From the NCBI GenBank assembly GCA_945881905.1, contig CAMCVV010000019.1, forward strand, positions 1 through 41,407: 41,407 bases of DNA, read 5' to 3'. The notes under the pieces are model-generated. The model did not search any database, was not told where the DNA came from, and saw only the letters and a program-made list of their open reading frames with translations. Both the position numbers and the translations under genes were made by a program. Each line of letters opens with the position of its first letter. The first letter of the stretch is position 1. This stretch comes from Paenibacillus alvei (lineage in GTDB: Bacteria; Bacillota; Bacilli; Paenibacillales; NBRC-103111). Of the stretch, positions 18,177 to 26,442 are shown in pieces.

Positions 18177-19772
18177 TTATTGCATGATGCCGTATATCGT
18201 ATATGCCTGCGGTTCATTATACAGTGTTTGGTTATTCGGCCCACCTTTTTGACTGATCTTGATGAAGTACGTCCCTGGTCTAAGAATTGTCATGATATCT
18301 TGATAGGCTTGTCCATCTTTACCATTCGTCATTTTGTTAGAGAAACCTACTGTACTGCCGAATGCATCTATGATCGTAATGGATAGATCAGGGGTTAGTG
18401 CTGCATCTTGATAGAGACCCAGCAATACCACTTTCGAAAAAGACTCGACACTTACTGTGAAAAAGTCTAAGTCATCATGAAGATTCGTGGTTCCTTTGAG
18501 ATAAAATTCTTTTGAGTTGACCGGATTTGCTTCTTTGGGATTTCCATTGGTTTCTTGCTCATATGTCGTTGGTGTTTCTTCAGAAGCTATTATTTGCTGG
18601 TTACCTACTGTGCTATGAAGCTGTGAGAAACTCGCATTTTTGTCTAACGACATCTTGAGGAAGTTGTGAATTGGAACCGCTAAGTTCATATTTTGACCAT
18701 CGACCAAGCTTGCAGCTGTGATTCCGATTAATTCCCCATGTATATTGAATAGTGCGCCACCACTGCTTCCTGGAGAAATCGGAGCTGTAATTTGGATGTA
18801 CTGCGTCAAGTTGAGAATCGTAGATGAACTGCTGATAATGCCTGTAGACATCGTACTTCCTACTCCTAACGGATAGCCAATTGTATAAATACTTTGTCCT
18901 ACCTTAATATTTTCGGAACTCCCTGCTGTGGTTGCGGTCAAGCCCTTAACGTTATCGACTTTCAATACAGCAATATCTTGCATCTTGTTATAATCGATGA
19001 TCCGCGCAACATCATGTTTTTGACCATTCGCTAATGTAACTACAGCAGAAACTGGATTAGATTCATTGGAGATCACATGGTAATTGGTCACGATCGTTCC
19101 ATCAGTCCTTACGATGACACCACTCCCATAGCCTGTTGTTTTACGATCTGCTGAAAAAGTCTCAATGAACACAATCGAAGGATTGTTCGTTTGATAGATT
19201 TCTTCACCAGTCAGCACAGCTTTGGTCGTTGGTGTCGAGACTTGTGATTTGACTCCTAGACGGAAACCTTTGATCGCATCAAATGAAGCATCAAGCCCAA
19301 AGGTTTCTGCTGCGAATTTCCATGTCATGGGGAAGTAAGTAATATCTCTGAAGGTAAGTAATGGAAAGGCTTCTTTTGCATTGTCGAGTTTCGTATTATT
19401 TACGAATATTTGGAAAGAAGGAAGCTTTGCGACGTATCCTGTAGTACTTGTGTTACGTTCACCTTTGTCTGCTATCACATCAGTTGCTGTTGCTGTAGCT
19501 TTTGAGATGGAGAAACCTTTCATCGAATCCCAACTCACTTGAAGCCCTAATGCATTCGCATAATTCCATGTCATCGGGAAATAGGTAATGTCCTTATACA
19601 CAATCAAAGGATACTTCTCATAAGCGTTGTCTATCTTTTGATTATTTACCGTAATATCGAATTTAGGAATAGACACAAGAACCGTATCATTAGAAACCAC
19701 TGCACCTGCTTGTGTCGAAGTAATCATTAACAGAACCAATAAGCATACACTTGTTATTAATTTTTGTATCAT
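18177..19772 (-). CDS. Secreted HtrA-like serine protease with stalk domains
   Basis: Exported trypsin-like protease. Residues 1-24 form a signal peptide. Two copies of a copper-amine-oxidase-N-type stalk domain follow (about 34-90 and 117-172; each with FPMTW and a GF end). The protease domain has His232 (TNYHVIS), Asp266 (QDIAVLKVD) and Ser337 (GSSGGALF), so the triad is complete. The tail (about 415-531) resembles a PPC-type beta domain (DLDFFTVSVESFSKVVLL and RPGTYFIKI) rather than PDZ. Homologues of HtrA act in envelope quality control; the non-PDZ tail makes the role here unclear. GAGGAGG precedes ATG 19772, and an extended -10 promoter lies 46 bases upstream. Confidence 0.87.
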   Translation of the reverse strand: MIQKLITSVCLLVLLMITSTQAGAVVSNDTVLVSIPKFDITVNNQKIDNAYEKYPLIVYKDITYFPMTWNYANALGLQVSWDSMKGFSISKATATATDVIADKGERNTSTTGYVAKLPSFQIFVNNTKLDNAKEAFPLLTFRDITYFPMTWKFAAETFGLDASFDAIKGFRLGVKSQVSTPTTKAVLTGEEIYQTNNPSIVFIETFSADRKTTGYGSGVIVRTDGTIVTNYHVISNESNPVSAVVTLANGQKHDVARIIDYNKMQDIAVLKVDNVKGLTATTAGSSENIKVGQSIYTIGYPLGVGSTMSTGIISSSSTILNLTQYIQITAPISPGSSGGALFNIHGELIGITAASLVDGQNMNLAVPIHNFLKMSLDKNASFSQLHSTVGNQQIIASEETPTTYEQETNGNPKEANPVNSKEFYLKGTTNLHDDLDFFTVSVESFSKVVLLGLYQDAALTPDLSITIIDAFGSTVGFSNKMTNGKDGQAYQDIMTILRPGTYFIKISQKGGPNNQTLYNEPQAYTIYGIMQ

Positions 19773-19817
19773 TACAACGTTCCTCCTCGTACAATCATAA
19801 ATAAATCCAATATTTGT

Positions 19818-19826
19818 ATTATATCA
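19818..19826 (-). promoter_or_regulatory. Extended -10 promoter of the htrA-like gene
   Basis: TGATATAAT on the minus strand (TG-A-TATAAT), about 46 bases before the ATG. The -35 region is AT-rich without a clear TTGACA. Confidence 0.55.
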
Positions 19827-19900
19827 CATATAAATTATAAATTAATATAAAAATTCTTTTTTTTATAAAAACCCCATTTAATTGGTATATATACATTTAT

Positions 19901-19947
19901 GAAATAAAAAACCACTTCATAAGATCATTAAGATCTCATGAAGCGGT
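19901..19947 (-). terminator. Strong intrinsic terminator with no upstream annotated gene
   Basis: On the minus strand ACCGCTTCATGAGATC pairs with GATCTTATGAAGTGGT around TTAAT (two mismatches), followed by TTTTTATTTC. The next gene on this strand upstream is over 1.3 kb away beyond a plus-strand gene, so this ends a small minus-strand transcript. Confidence 0.8.
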
Positions 19948-19987
19948 CTTGTGTTACCCATGGCGCTGCAATTTCTTTCATTCGCAT
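19928..19987 (-). CDS. Possible 19-residue peptide inside the small-RNA locus
   Basis: ATG 19987 to TAA 19928 encodes MRMKEIAAPWVTQDRFMRS. An AGAGG box lies six bases upstream. The start codon falls inside the 9-bp stem arm and the stop inside the terminator stem, so translation could depend on RNA folding. It may be chance; no homologue is known to me. Confidence 0.25.
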   Translation of the reverse strand: MRMKEIAAPWVTQDRFMRS

Positions 19988-20295
19988 CCCGCGCCTCTTT
20001 TAACGCTTTTTGATCAGATTATAAAAGATTGGGTGGGGGATGCGATCAACATGTGACTACTAATATGAACGCACCTCCTTTCGTAATGAATCTAATTTAT
20101 CACATTCGCCAAAAAAAATCTATCCCTATTACATGACCTCAACGAGTCTTCAGTGAATCACCTATAAATATAAATATTTAATAATATGATACAATATATT
20201 AAAAATTGCAACAAATCCTTTTATACTTCGTCATATAGAGTAAGATATCTAGTTAGAATTCATCATACGGGTATTACATAGAAGGGGAGTGTAGT

Positions 20296-21225
20296 ATGAA
20301 TCATGTGAAATCGATCATCTTTGCGTTATGTTTAGTGGTATTGGTGACTGTGGGGTGCAGTAAATCAAGCGAATCTGTAAACAGTTCCATTGGTTATGCG
20401 GGTTCGGAGAGTTCTGTAGATTCGAATGTGAGCTCTGATCAAGCTCAGGAACCTGCGATGTCAAAATCCATGGATCTCGAGATGGAAACAGCAAATTCTT
20501 CAGGTGATATGTTCTTAACTGTTCAGGACACTGCGATGGACCGCAAAATCATTCGAGATCTATATATGGAACAAAAAGTGAACAACCTCAAGAATGTTAT
20601 CGCAGAATTAGAACGCACGCTTGCTCGTTATTCGGGCGCTTACATCGAGAACATGTCCGAGTGGAAGAATCAGATCGAGAAACGTACGGAATATCGAGCT
20701 CAACTCATTTTGCGAGTTCCGATCGAGCAGATGGGTGAATTCATGGTATATGTCGAGCAACTCGGAATAGTGACTAGTAGAAGCCAGTCAGGACAAGACG
20801 TCACAGAAGAATTCGTAGACAATGAAGCGAGAGTGCGTAATCTGAAAACACACGAGGAACGTATCCTCGCGCTTTACCAGAAAGCCGAAAAAATCGAAGA
20901 AATGCTACAAATCGAAGCTGAACTCTCCCGAATTCGCGGTATGATTGAAGAATACGAAGGTCGTCAAAAATATCTAACACAAGTGACTTCAACTGCTCGC
21001 TTTACTCTTGAATTGTTTGAAGTTGAATCAGATGACTTGCTCAATGCAAAAGATGATACATCAGTCTGGACACAAGCATGGATTGCCTTGAAGAAATCAT
21101 TTGTACAACTCGGAGTGCTGACAGAGCAAGCGTTTATATACTTTGTTGCAAGCATCCCTTATCTTATCCTTCTTATGATCATAGCTGTAATCGTATATAT
21201 CCTCTATAGAAGACGCAAGAAATAA
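20296..21225 (+). CDS. DUF4349-domain lipoprotein with C-terminal membrane anchor
   Basis: Envelope protein of 309 residues. Signal peptide with lipobox VTVGC (Cys21), a low-complexity Ser-rich linker to about residue 60, then the DUF4349 domain (IIRDLYMEQKVNNLKNVIAE through RFTLELFEVE) with a predicted coiled coil around EKAEKIEEMLQIEAELSRIR, and one transmembrane segment near the C-terminus (SIPYLILLMIIAVIVYILY) followed by RRRKK. It would be tethered at both ends. SD AGGGGAG precedes ATG 20296. The domain's role is unknown; it is common in Bacillales. It is a single-gene unit ended by a strong bidirectional terminator. Confidence 0.87.
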   Translation: MNHVKSIIFALCLVVLVTVGCSKSSESVNSSIGYAGSESSVDSNVSSDQAQEPAMSKSMDLEMETANSSGDMFLTVQDTAMDRKIIRDLYMEQKVNNLKNVIAELERTLARYSGAYIENMSEWKNQIEKRTEYRAQLILRVPIEQMGEFMVYVEQLGIVTSRSQSGQDVTEEFVDNEARVRNLKTHEERILALYQKAEKIEEMLQIEAELSRIRGMIEEYEGRQKYLTQVTSTARFTLELFEVESDDLLNAKDDTSVWTQAWIALKKSFVQLGVLTEQAFIYFVASIPYLILLMIIAVIVYILYRRRKK

Positions 21226-21250
21226 GCTCCACTGCTACAAGCTAGAACCC

Positions 21251-21291
21251 AAAAAGAACTGCTCCGATATGTATCGTGAGCAGTTCTTTTT
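21251..21291. terminator. Bidirectional intrinsic terminator
   Basis: AAAAAGAACTGCTC pairs exactly with GAGCAGTTCTTTTT, with a further CGATA/TATCG stem inside. The flanking A-run and T-run make it work on both strands, between the DUF4349 gene (+) and htpX (-). Confidence 0.92.
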
Positions 21292-21320
21292 GCGTGTAGG
21301 TAACTTCAGGTATTGCTTAT

Positions 21321-22205
21321 TCAAGATTGTTGCAAACGACGTATACGTTCATCTATATCCGGATGGGTAGAGAATAACGGGTTTCTTTTTCTACTACTGA
21401 TTTTCAGTGTTGCAAGTGATGATTGCTTTTCCCCATCGATTTCTGATTGATGAATAAGTGACTTAAGCGACTTTAGCGCATGAACCATCTTATCCCGACC
21501 AGCGAGGTTGGCTCCGCCGCGGTCAGCGTGATATTCACGATGACGAGAATATGCCATGACAACTATACTACCCAAAATCGAAAACAAAATCTGGAATACG
21601 ATGACAGAGATAAAATGAACAATGGGTGCAAGTTCGGAACGAACGAGACGAGATACACCAAATGCGACAATACGTGATAAGAAGATGACAAATGTATTCA
21701 CGACCCCTTGTAACAAGGTCATCGTGACCATGTCACCATTCGCGATATGAGCTACTTCATGTGCAATAACACCTTCTATGGCGTCCGAGTCCATCTTATT
21801 CAATAAACCCGTAGACACCGCAACAAGCGAGCTTTTCTTCGATGGACCTGTTGCGAAAGCGTTGACTTCATGTGAATCATATACACCGACTTCTGGCATG
21901 TGCATTAATCCTGCATTGCGTGACATGCGGTGAACCATGTCCACGATTTGCCGTTCCCCCGTGTTAAGCGAGCCATTGGGATCGAGCACTTGAATATTCA
22001 TCATCTTCTTAGCCATCCATCGCGATAAGGCAAGTGAGATCAATGCGCCTGAGAATCCAATAACTGCACTAAAAAGAAGCAATGAACCAAATTGAATGCC
22101 ACCATCTTGGATATAATTCCCAATACCGAATACCGAAAAAATGACACCTATAGTTATCATTACAAGGATATTCGTAAGTAAAAAAAAGAATATTCGTTTC
22201 GCCAT
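21321..22205 (-). CDS. htpX: Membrane zinc metalloprotease HtpX
   Basis: M48B protease that degrades damaged membrane proteins. Two N-terminal transmembrane segments ([18 protein letters not shown] and [20 protein letters not shown]) lead to the zinc motif HEVAH at residues 149-153; two more hydrophobic segments follow ([16 protein letters not shown] and [18 protein letters not shown]), and the third zinc ligand region is [11 protein letters not shown]. The C-terminal [15 protein letters not shown] is the family end. Length 294 is standard. GGGAG precedes ATG 22205. In B. subtilis htpX is under stress-responsive repressors; no matching operator is obvious here. Confidence 0.95.
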   Translation of the reverse strand: MAKRIFFFLLTNILVMITIGVIFSVFGIGNYIQDGGIQFGSLLLFSAVIGFSGALISLALSRWMAKKMMNIQVLDPNGSLNTGERQIVDMVHRMSRNAGLMHMPEVGVYDSHEVNAFATGPSKKSSLVAVSTGLLNKMDSDAIEGVIAHEVAHIANGDMVTMTLLQGVVNTFVIFLSRIVAFGVSRLVRSELAPIVHFISVIVFQILFSILGSIVVMAYSRHREYHADRGGANLAGRDKMVHALKSLKSLIHQSEIDGEKQSSLATLKISSRKRNPLFSTHPDIDERIRRLQQS

Positions 22206-22398
22206 TTTGACTGCACTCCCTCGGTTTATTAATTTATATATTCAACATACAACAACTCATCCATTTGTGCAAATCGTTCTTTTTATAGTAAATAACTCAT
22301 ATTATTACAGTCGATTTCTTGATGATCTAGCATCCCTTGACGATAATCTTCAAGCTAACGCTCTCACGTGCCTACTTCACTACTTACCGTGAATGAGA

Positions 22399-23874
22399 TC
22401 AGGTTCCGCAAAAAGTTCGGTATGGACGTTCTGATGGTGGAGGCAAGATAGCATAATCCGCTTGTTCAGCAGAGTGTGCATAAGGGCTAGATAGCATAGC
22501 AAGAAGCTTCTCCATTATGCTGTAATCCTCTTTGTGCACGGCAGCTTCCAATGCCTCTTCTACACGGTGGTTCCGAGGAATCAGCGCAGGATTGGAATTG
22601 CGCATCAATCGATGAGAAGCCTCTATCGATTGCTCCTGATTGTGTAATCTCACTTGCCATCGTTCAACCCATTGCATGAACTTTGGGACACCACATAAGT
22701 CTATTTGCTCTAATGTACCGAGCGTCATTGCACGGAACGTATCGGTGTAATCTGCACGGTATTGTTTCATGATACTAAGCAGATCTGTGATCAGCAACTC
22801 ATCATCTGGATCTGAATCAGATATACCTAGTTTGGCTTTCATTCCTGTGAGCCAATGATCGTGATACAACACTGTGAATTCTGAGATTGCTTGCTCAGCG
22901 AGTTCGATCGCTTGCTCTTCGTTCTCATGTAATAGTGGTAATAGGGATTCTGCGAATCTCGCTAGATTCCACATCGCCACACGTGGCTGATTGCCATAAG
23001 CATAACGACTTTGAACATCAATTGAACTGAATACAGTTTCTGGATCATAAGTATCCATGAAAGCACAAGGACCATAATCTATCGTTTCACCACTAATTGT
23101 CATGTTATCTGTGTTCATCACGCCGTGAATAAAACCCACAAGCTGCCATTGCGCAATCAATGCAGCTTGTCGCTCGATGACTGCTCGAAGCAGATATAGA
23201 TAACGGTTCGCACTAGCTTCACATTCTGGGAAATGTCTGTGCAACGTATAATCAGCTAACGCTTGGAGTTCATCTACAGTCCCCCATTGAGCTGCATATT
23301 GGAAAGTACCGACACGCACATGACTTGCAGCGATACGAGTGAGAACGGCACCTGGTTGCTCCGTTTCGCGTGAAATTGACTCGCCTGTAGTTACTACGGC
23401 CAAACTGCGTGTTGAAGCAATCCCTAGTGCATGCATAGCTTCACTCATGATGTATTCCCGCAACATCGGTCCTAGCGTAGCTCGACCATCTCCTCCTCGC
23501 GAGTATGGCGTTCTACCTGAACCCTTGAGTTGAATATCAACTCGTTCTCCTTGAGGAGTGATCTGTTCCCCAAGCAACAGAGCTCGACCATCCCCTAGCA
23601 TATTGAAATGACCGAATTGATGACCTGCATAAGCTTGCGCAAGAGGTAACGCCCCTTCTGGGATTTGGTTCCCCGCACACACCGCTAACCCATCATCGCT
23701 TCGTAATGACTGAACGTCTAACCCTAATGTCGTTGCTACAGCATGATTAAGAATGACCCACTTAGGTGCGCGGACCGGGGTCGGATTGAGATGAGTAAAC
23801 AAACATTTCGGTAAACGCGCATAGCTATTGTCTATATTCCATCCTGTTACGATATGTGATTGTCTGTCTGTCAT
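22399..23874 (-). CDS. selO: Protein adenylyltransferase SelO (YdiU/UPF0061)
   Basis: Pseudokinase-fold enzyme that transfers AMP from ATP to Ser/Thr/Tyr of target proteins, known to act in oxidative stress responses. Visible blocks: [54 protein letters not shown] and the metal-binding [11 protein letters not shown]. The product is 491 residues. I place the start at ATG 23874, about seven bases after AAAGGA, because the longer frame's ATG 23949 lies inside the TGTTATAAT promoter box and so cannot be on the mRNA. The C-terminus is shorter by one SelO cysteine motif only in part (RTFCGT ends the protein); the usual CxxC-like tail Cys is reduced to one visible Cys. Confidence 0.93.
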   Translation of the reverse strand: MTDRQSHIVTGWNIDNSYARLPKCLFTHLNPTPVRAPKWVILNHAVATTLGLDVQSLRSDDGLAVCAGNQIPEGALPLAQAYAGHQFGHFNMLGDGRALLLGEQITPQGERVDIQLKGSGRTPYSRGGDGRATLGPMLREYIMSEAMHALGIASTRSLAVVTTGESISRETEQPGAVLTRIAASHVRVGTFQYAAQWGTVDELQALADYTLHRHFPECEASANRYLYLLRAVIERQAALIAQWQLVGFIHGVMNTDNMTISGETIDYGPCAFMDTYDPETVFSSIDVQSRYAYGNQPRVAMWNLARFAESLLPLLHENEEQAIELAEQAISEFTVLYHDHWLTGMKAKLGISDSDPDDELLITDLLSIMKQYRADYTDTFRAMTLGTLEQIDLCGVPKFMQWVERWQVRLHNQEQSIEASHRLMRNSNPALIPRNHRVEEALEAAVHKEDYSIMEKLLAMLSSPYAHSAEQADYAILPPPSERPYRTFCGT

Positions 23875-23947
23875 CGGCGTTCCTTTCTGGTTCCGTGTGA
23901 ACGTATCTAAAGCCAGTGTGTATTTCTTTACAGCAATATATACCTTC

Positions 23948-23956
23948 ATTATAACA
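23948..23956 (-). promoter_or_regulatory. Extended -10 promoter of selO
   Basis: TGTTATAAT on the minus strand. It places the transcript start near 23941 and rules out the upstream ATG at 23949. Confidence 0.65.
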
Positions 23957-24011
23957 TGAAACCAACTTACATCTCATTAGACAACGTACCCACCACAAAA
24001 AGCTGAAAACC

Positions 24012-24051
24012 AAATAAAAAAGTTAACGTTGATCGGCGATCAACATTAACT
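24012..24051 (-). terminator. Intrinsic terminator after ahpF
   Basis: On the minus strand AGTTAA-T-GTTGATC pairs with GATCAAC-G-TTAACT around a GCC loop, followed by TTTTTATTTG. It lies about 70 bases past the ahpF stop. Confidence 0.88.
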
Positions 24052-24121
24052 CAACCATCAACGAATACAACAAATCACGATTGAGCGAATTTCCTGCTTC
24101 ATGTTAATCATATGTTGCAAC

Positions 24122-25669
24122 TTATGAACTTCGAATCAAATGATCAAATGCACCTAATGCAGCTGTAGCTCCAGAACCCATAGAAATGATAATTTGCTTA
24201 TAAGGGTTATTCGTACAATCTCCTGCAGCAAACACTCCAGGAAGTTCAGTTGCACCATGTTGATCGACAATAATTTCACCTGATTTCGTGAGTTCAAGTG
24301 AGTCCTTGAGCCAATCTGTGTTGGGTACCAGACCTATCTGTATAAATACACCTTCTAGCTCTATGTGTTGTTCGATATGTGTATCACGTTCAATATATGT
24401 AATGCCATTCACCGTATCTGTACCTGTAATTTCCTTGGTTTGTACGTTCGTTCGCACAGTAACATTCGCAAGACGATACAGACGTTTTTGGAGCACTTCA
24501 TCCGCTTTAAGTGTCGGTGCAAACTCTAGGACTGTGACATGTGCGACAATACCTGCTAAATCAATGGCAGCTTCAATCCCTGAATTCCCTCCACCAACTA
24601 CAGCTACGCGCTTGTTCTTGAAGAGAGGCCCGTCGCAATGCGGGCAGTAAGCCACTCCTTTGTTCTTGAACTGTGCTTCACCATGAACACCTAGATTTCG
24701 CCAACGTGCACCTGTAGCTACAATCACAGTGCGACTCTTGAGAACCGCGCCGTTCTCGAGTTCGACTTGTATCCATGAATCGTCTTTGTTGAGCTTCACG
24801 ACGCGTTGAAGATTCATGATATCTACTTGGTATTGTTTGACATGCTCTTCGAGATGAGCAACCATCTGAGGACCTTCCGTGTGTTTCACAGAAATGAAAT
24901 TCTCAATCCCCATCGTATCCATCACTTGACCACCGAAGCGTTCAGCAACAATACCTGTACGGATTCCTTTGCGTGCAGTGTATATCGCAGCACTCGCACC
25001 CGCAGGTCCACCACCTACAATAAGGACATCAAAGGGTTCTTTTGCGTTGAGTTTCTCTACTGATTTGACATCTACATCGATATCTAGCTTAGCGATGATT
25101 TCCTCTAGTGTCATCCGACCACTTCCCAAAAACTCACCATTGAGATAGATCGAAGGTACAGCAAGTACATGCTTCGCTTCTACTTCAGCTTGAAATACTG
25201 CACCATCAATCATGGTGTGACTGATACCAGGGTTTAACACACTCATAACATTCAATGCCTGTACGACATCTGGGCAGTTATGGCACGTAAGACTCACATA
25301 GGTTTCAAATCTATATTCACCTGTAATGGATTTGATTTGCTCAGAAGCACTTACATCAATCTTAGGTGCTCGACCGCTTACCTGCAGAAGTGCAAGTACG
25401 AAGCTCGTGAACTCGTGCCCTAGCGGAATTCCTGCAAAAACCACGCCAGAATCATCAGAACCTTGACGAACAATGGTAAAGCTAGGTAATCTTTCTAAGA
25501 TCGCATGCTCTACACTGATCCTAGTCGACATACTAGCAATCTCATTGACCAATTCTAGCATGTCATACGAAGTTGAATCAGAACCAACGTGAACACGGAT
25601 AATCATATCACTCTCTAACATCGAAAGATATTGCTGTAACTGTGCTTTGATTTCTGTATCTAATGCCAT
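24122..25669 (-). CDS. ahpF: Alkyl hydroperoxide reductase subunit F
   Basis: NADH-dependent disulfide reductase that recharges AhpC. Counting from the second ATG (25669), the N-terminal double thioredoxin-fold domain has the CHNC redox pair (Cys129/Cys132), followed by the FAD site GGGPAGASAA, the catalytic CPHC pair (Cys342/Cys345, CPHCDGP) and the NADH-binding GGGNSGIEAA, ending with the GVFAAGDCT FAD motif. Length 515 is normal. ATG 25669 has better spacing from AAGGAG than the ATG just before it. It is 29 bases downstream of ahpC, the usual order, and ends at a strong terminator. Confidence 0.97.
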   Translation of the reverse strand: MALDTEIKAQLQQYLSMLESDMIIRVHVGSDSTSYDMLELVNEIASMSTRISVEHAILERLPSFTIVRQGSDDSGVVFAGIPLGHEFTSFVLALLQVSGRAPKIDVSASEQIKSITGEYRFETYVSLTCHNCPDVVQALNVMSVLNPGISHTMIDGAVFQAEVEAKHVLAVPSIYLNGEFLGSGRMTLEEIIAKLDIDVDVKSVEKLNAKEPFDVLIVGGGPAGASAAIYTARKGIRTGIVAERFGGQVMDTMGIENFISVKHTEGPQMVAHLEEHVKQYQVDIMNLQRVVKLNKDDSWIQVELENGAVLKSRTVIVATGARWRNLGVHGEAQFKNKGVAYCPHCDGPLFKNKRVAVVGGGNSGIEAAIDLAGIVAHVTVLEFAPTLKADEVLQKRLYRLANVTVRTNVQTKEITGTDTVNGITYIERDTHIEQHIELEGVFIQIGLVPNTDWLKDSLELTKSGEIIVDQHGATELPGVFAAGDCTNNPYKQIIISMGSGATAALGAFDHLIRSS

Positions 25670-25698
25670 CATGTTCTCCTTATATCTGAATTGACTCT

Positions 25699-26262
25699 TC
25701 AGATCTTACCGACGAGGTCAAGACTTGGCTTAAGTGTTTCTCTGCCTTCTTGCCATTTCGCAGGACACACCTCACCTGGGGAATTACGAACATATTGAGC
25801 TGCTTTGATCTTGTTGATCAGTGAACTTGCATCTCGACCAATACCGCCTGCAGAAATTTCTACAGATTGAATCACGCCATCTGGATCTATGATGAACGTT
25901 CCCCGATCTGCAAGACCATCTTCTTCGATGAGCACTTCAAAGTTACGACAAATCGTATGGGTTGGGTCACCGATCATGACATAAGTCACTTTACCGATTG
26001 CGTGTGAATTATCATGCCATGCTTTGTGCGTGAAATGTGTATCCGTCGAAATAGCGTACACTTCAACCCCTAATGCTTGTAATGTTCCATACTGGTCTTG
26101 CAGGTCTTCGAGTTCTGTTGGACAAACAAAAGTGAAATCAGCAGGATAGAAGCACATGACACTCCACTTGCCTTTGAGATCCTGTTCTGTAACATCAATA
26201 AATTTCCCTTTTTGATAAGCTTTAGCTTTAAATGGCTTTACATCATTTCCGATTAATGACAT
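25699..26262 (-). CDS. ahpC: Alkyl hydroperoxide reductase subunit C (peroxiredoxin)
   Basis: Typical 2-Cys peroxiredoxin reducing H2O2 and organic peroxides. The peroxidatic Cys47 sits in [13 protein letters not shown], the resolving Cys near residue 166 in GEVCPAKW, and the GGIG motif and YF-type tail region are those of sensitive AhpC enzymes. Length 187 is standard. I use ATG 26262, eight to nine bases after GAGGAG; an open frame extends 15 codons further without SD. It forms an operon with ahpF. A promoter lies about 90 bases upstream, with an imperfect inverted repeat (26330-26345) across the expected transcript start that could be a repressor site, though it is not a good PerR box. Confidence 0.97.
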   Translation of the reverse strand: MSLIGNDVKPFKAKAYQKGKFIDVTEQDLKGKWSVMCFYPADFTFVCPTELEDLQDQYGTLQALGVEVYAISTDTHFTHKAWHDNSHAIGKVTYVMIGDPTHTICRNFEVLIEEDGLADRGTFIIDPDGVIQSVEISAGGIGRDASSLINKIKAAQYVRNSPGEVCPAKWQEGRETLKPSLDLVGKI

Positions 26263-26347
26263 ACTTTTCTCTCCTCTGGAATCATAAGTACTGTGCCTTT
26301 GATTCACTCTTTGTATTGTTCAGCGAATTACATTAGTTACTATGTTT

Positions 26348-26376
26348 AGCATACCCATAATAAACCCAAAAATCAA
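26348..26376 (-). promoter_or_regulatory. Candidate sigma-A promoter of ahpCF
   Basis: TTGATT, 17-base spacer, TATGCT on the minus strand, roughly 90 bases before the ahpC start. Confidence 0.5.
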
Positions 26377-26442
26377 CTTTACCCTAGCTTCTAGGTCAAT
26401 GTGAAGACTGAATAGGTCGACTGTCACCTGAAGCGTTAGACC

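Larger units (their letters stand above)
19901..20090 (-). ncRNA. Candidate structured small RNA of about 180 bases
   Basis: The 523-base gap between htrA and the DUF4349 gene holds this unit. It has a possible extended -10 (TGATAAATT, 20094-20102), an AAAGGAGGTGC box (20071-20081), a 9-bp inverted repeat (TCGCATCCC 19982-19990 with GGGATGCGA 20037-20045), a nested 7-bp repeat (TCTTTTA 19996-20002 with TAAAAGA 20022-20028), and the strong terminator at 19901-19947. On the transcript the first arm is followed by a C-rich run (CCCCCACCC) resembling SD-binding motifs of Gram-positive small RNAs. It matches no RNA family that I recognise (not 6S, tmRNA, T-box or purine riboswitch). Function unknown. 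Confidence 0.45.

Noticed and set aside
20037-20081. T-box or riboswitch reading of GGGTGG on the plus strand before the DUF4349 gene
   Set aside because: The GGGTGG does not continue to the T-box core, no specifier loop is seen, and the terminator points to the minus strand.
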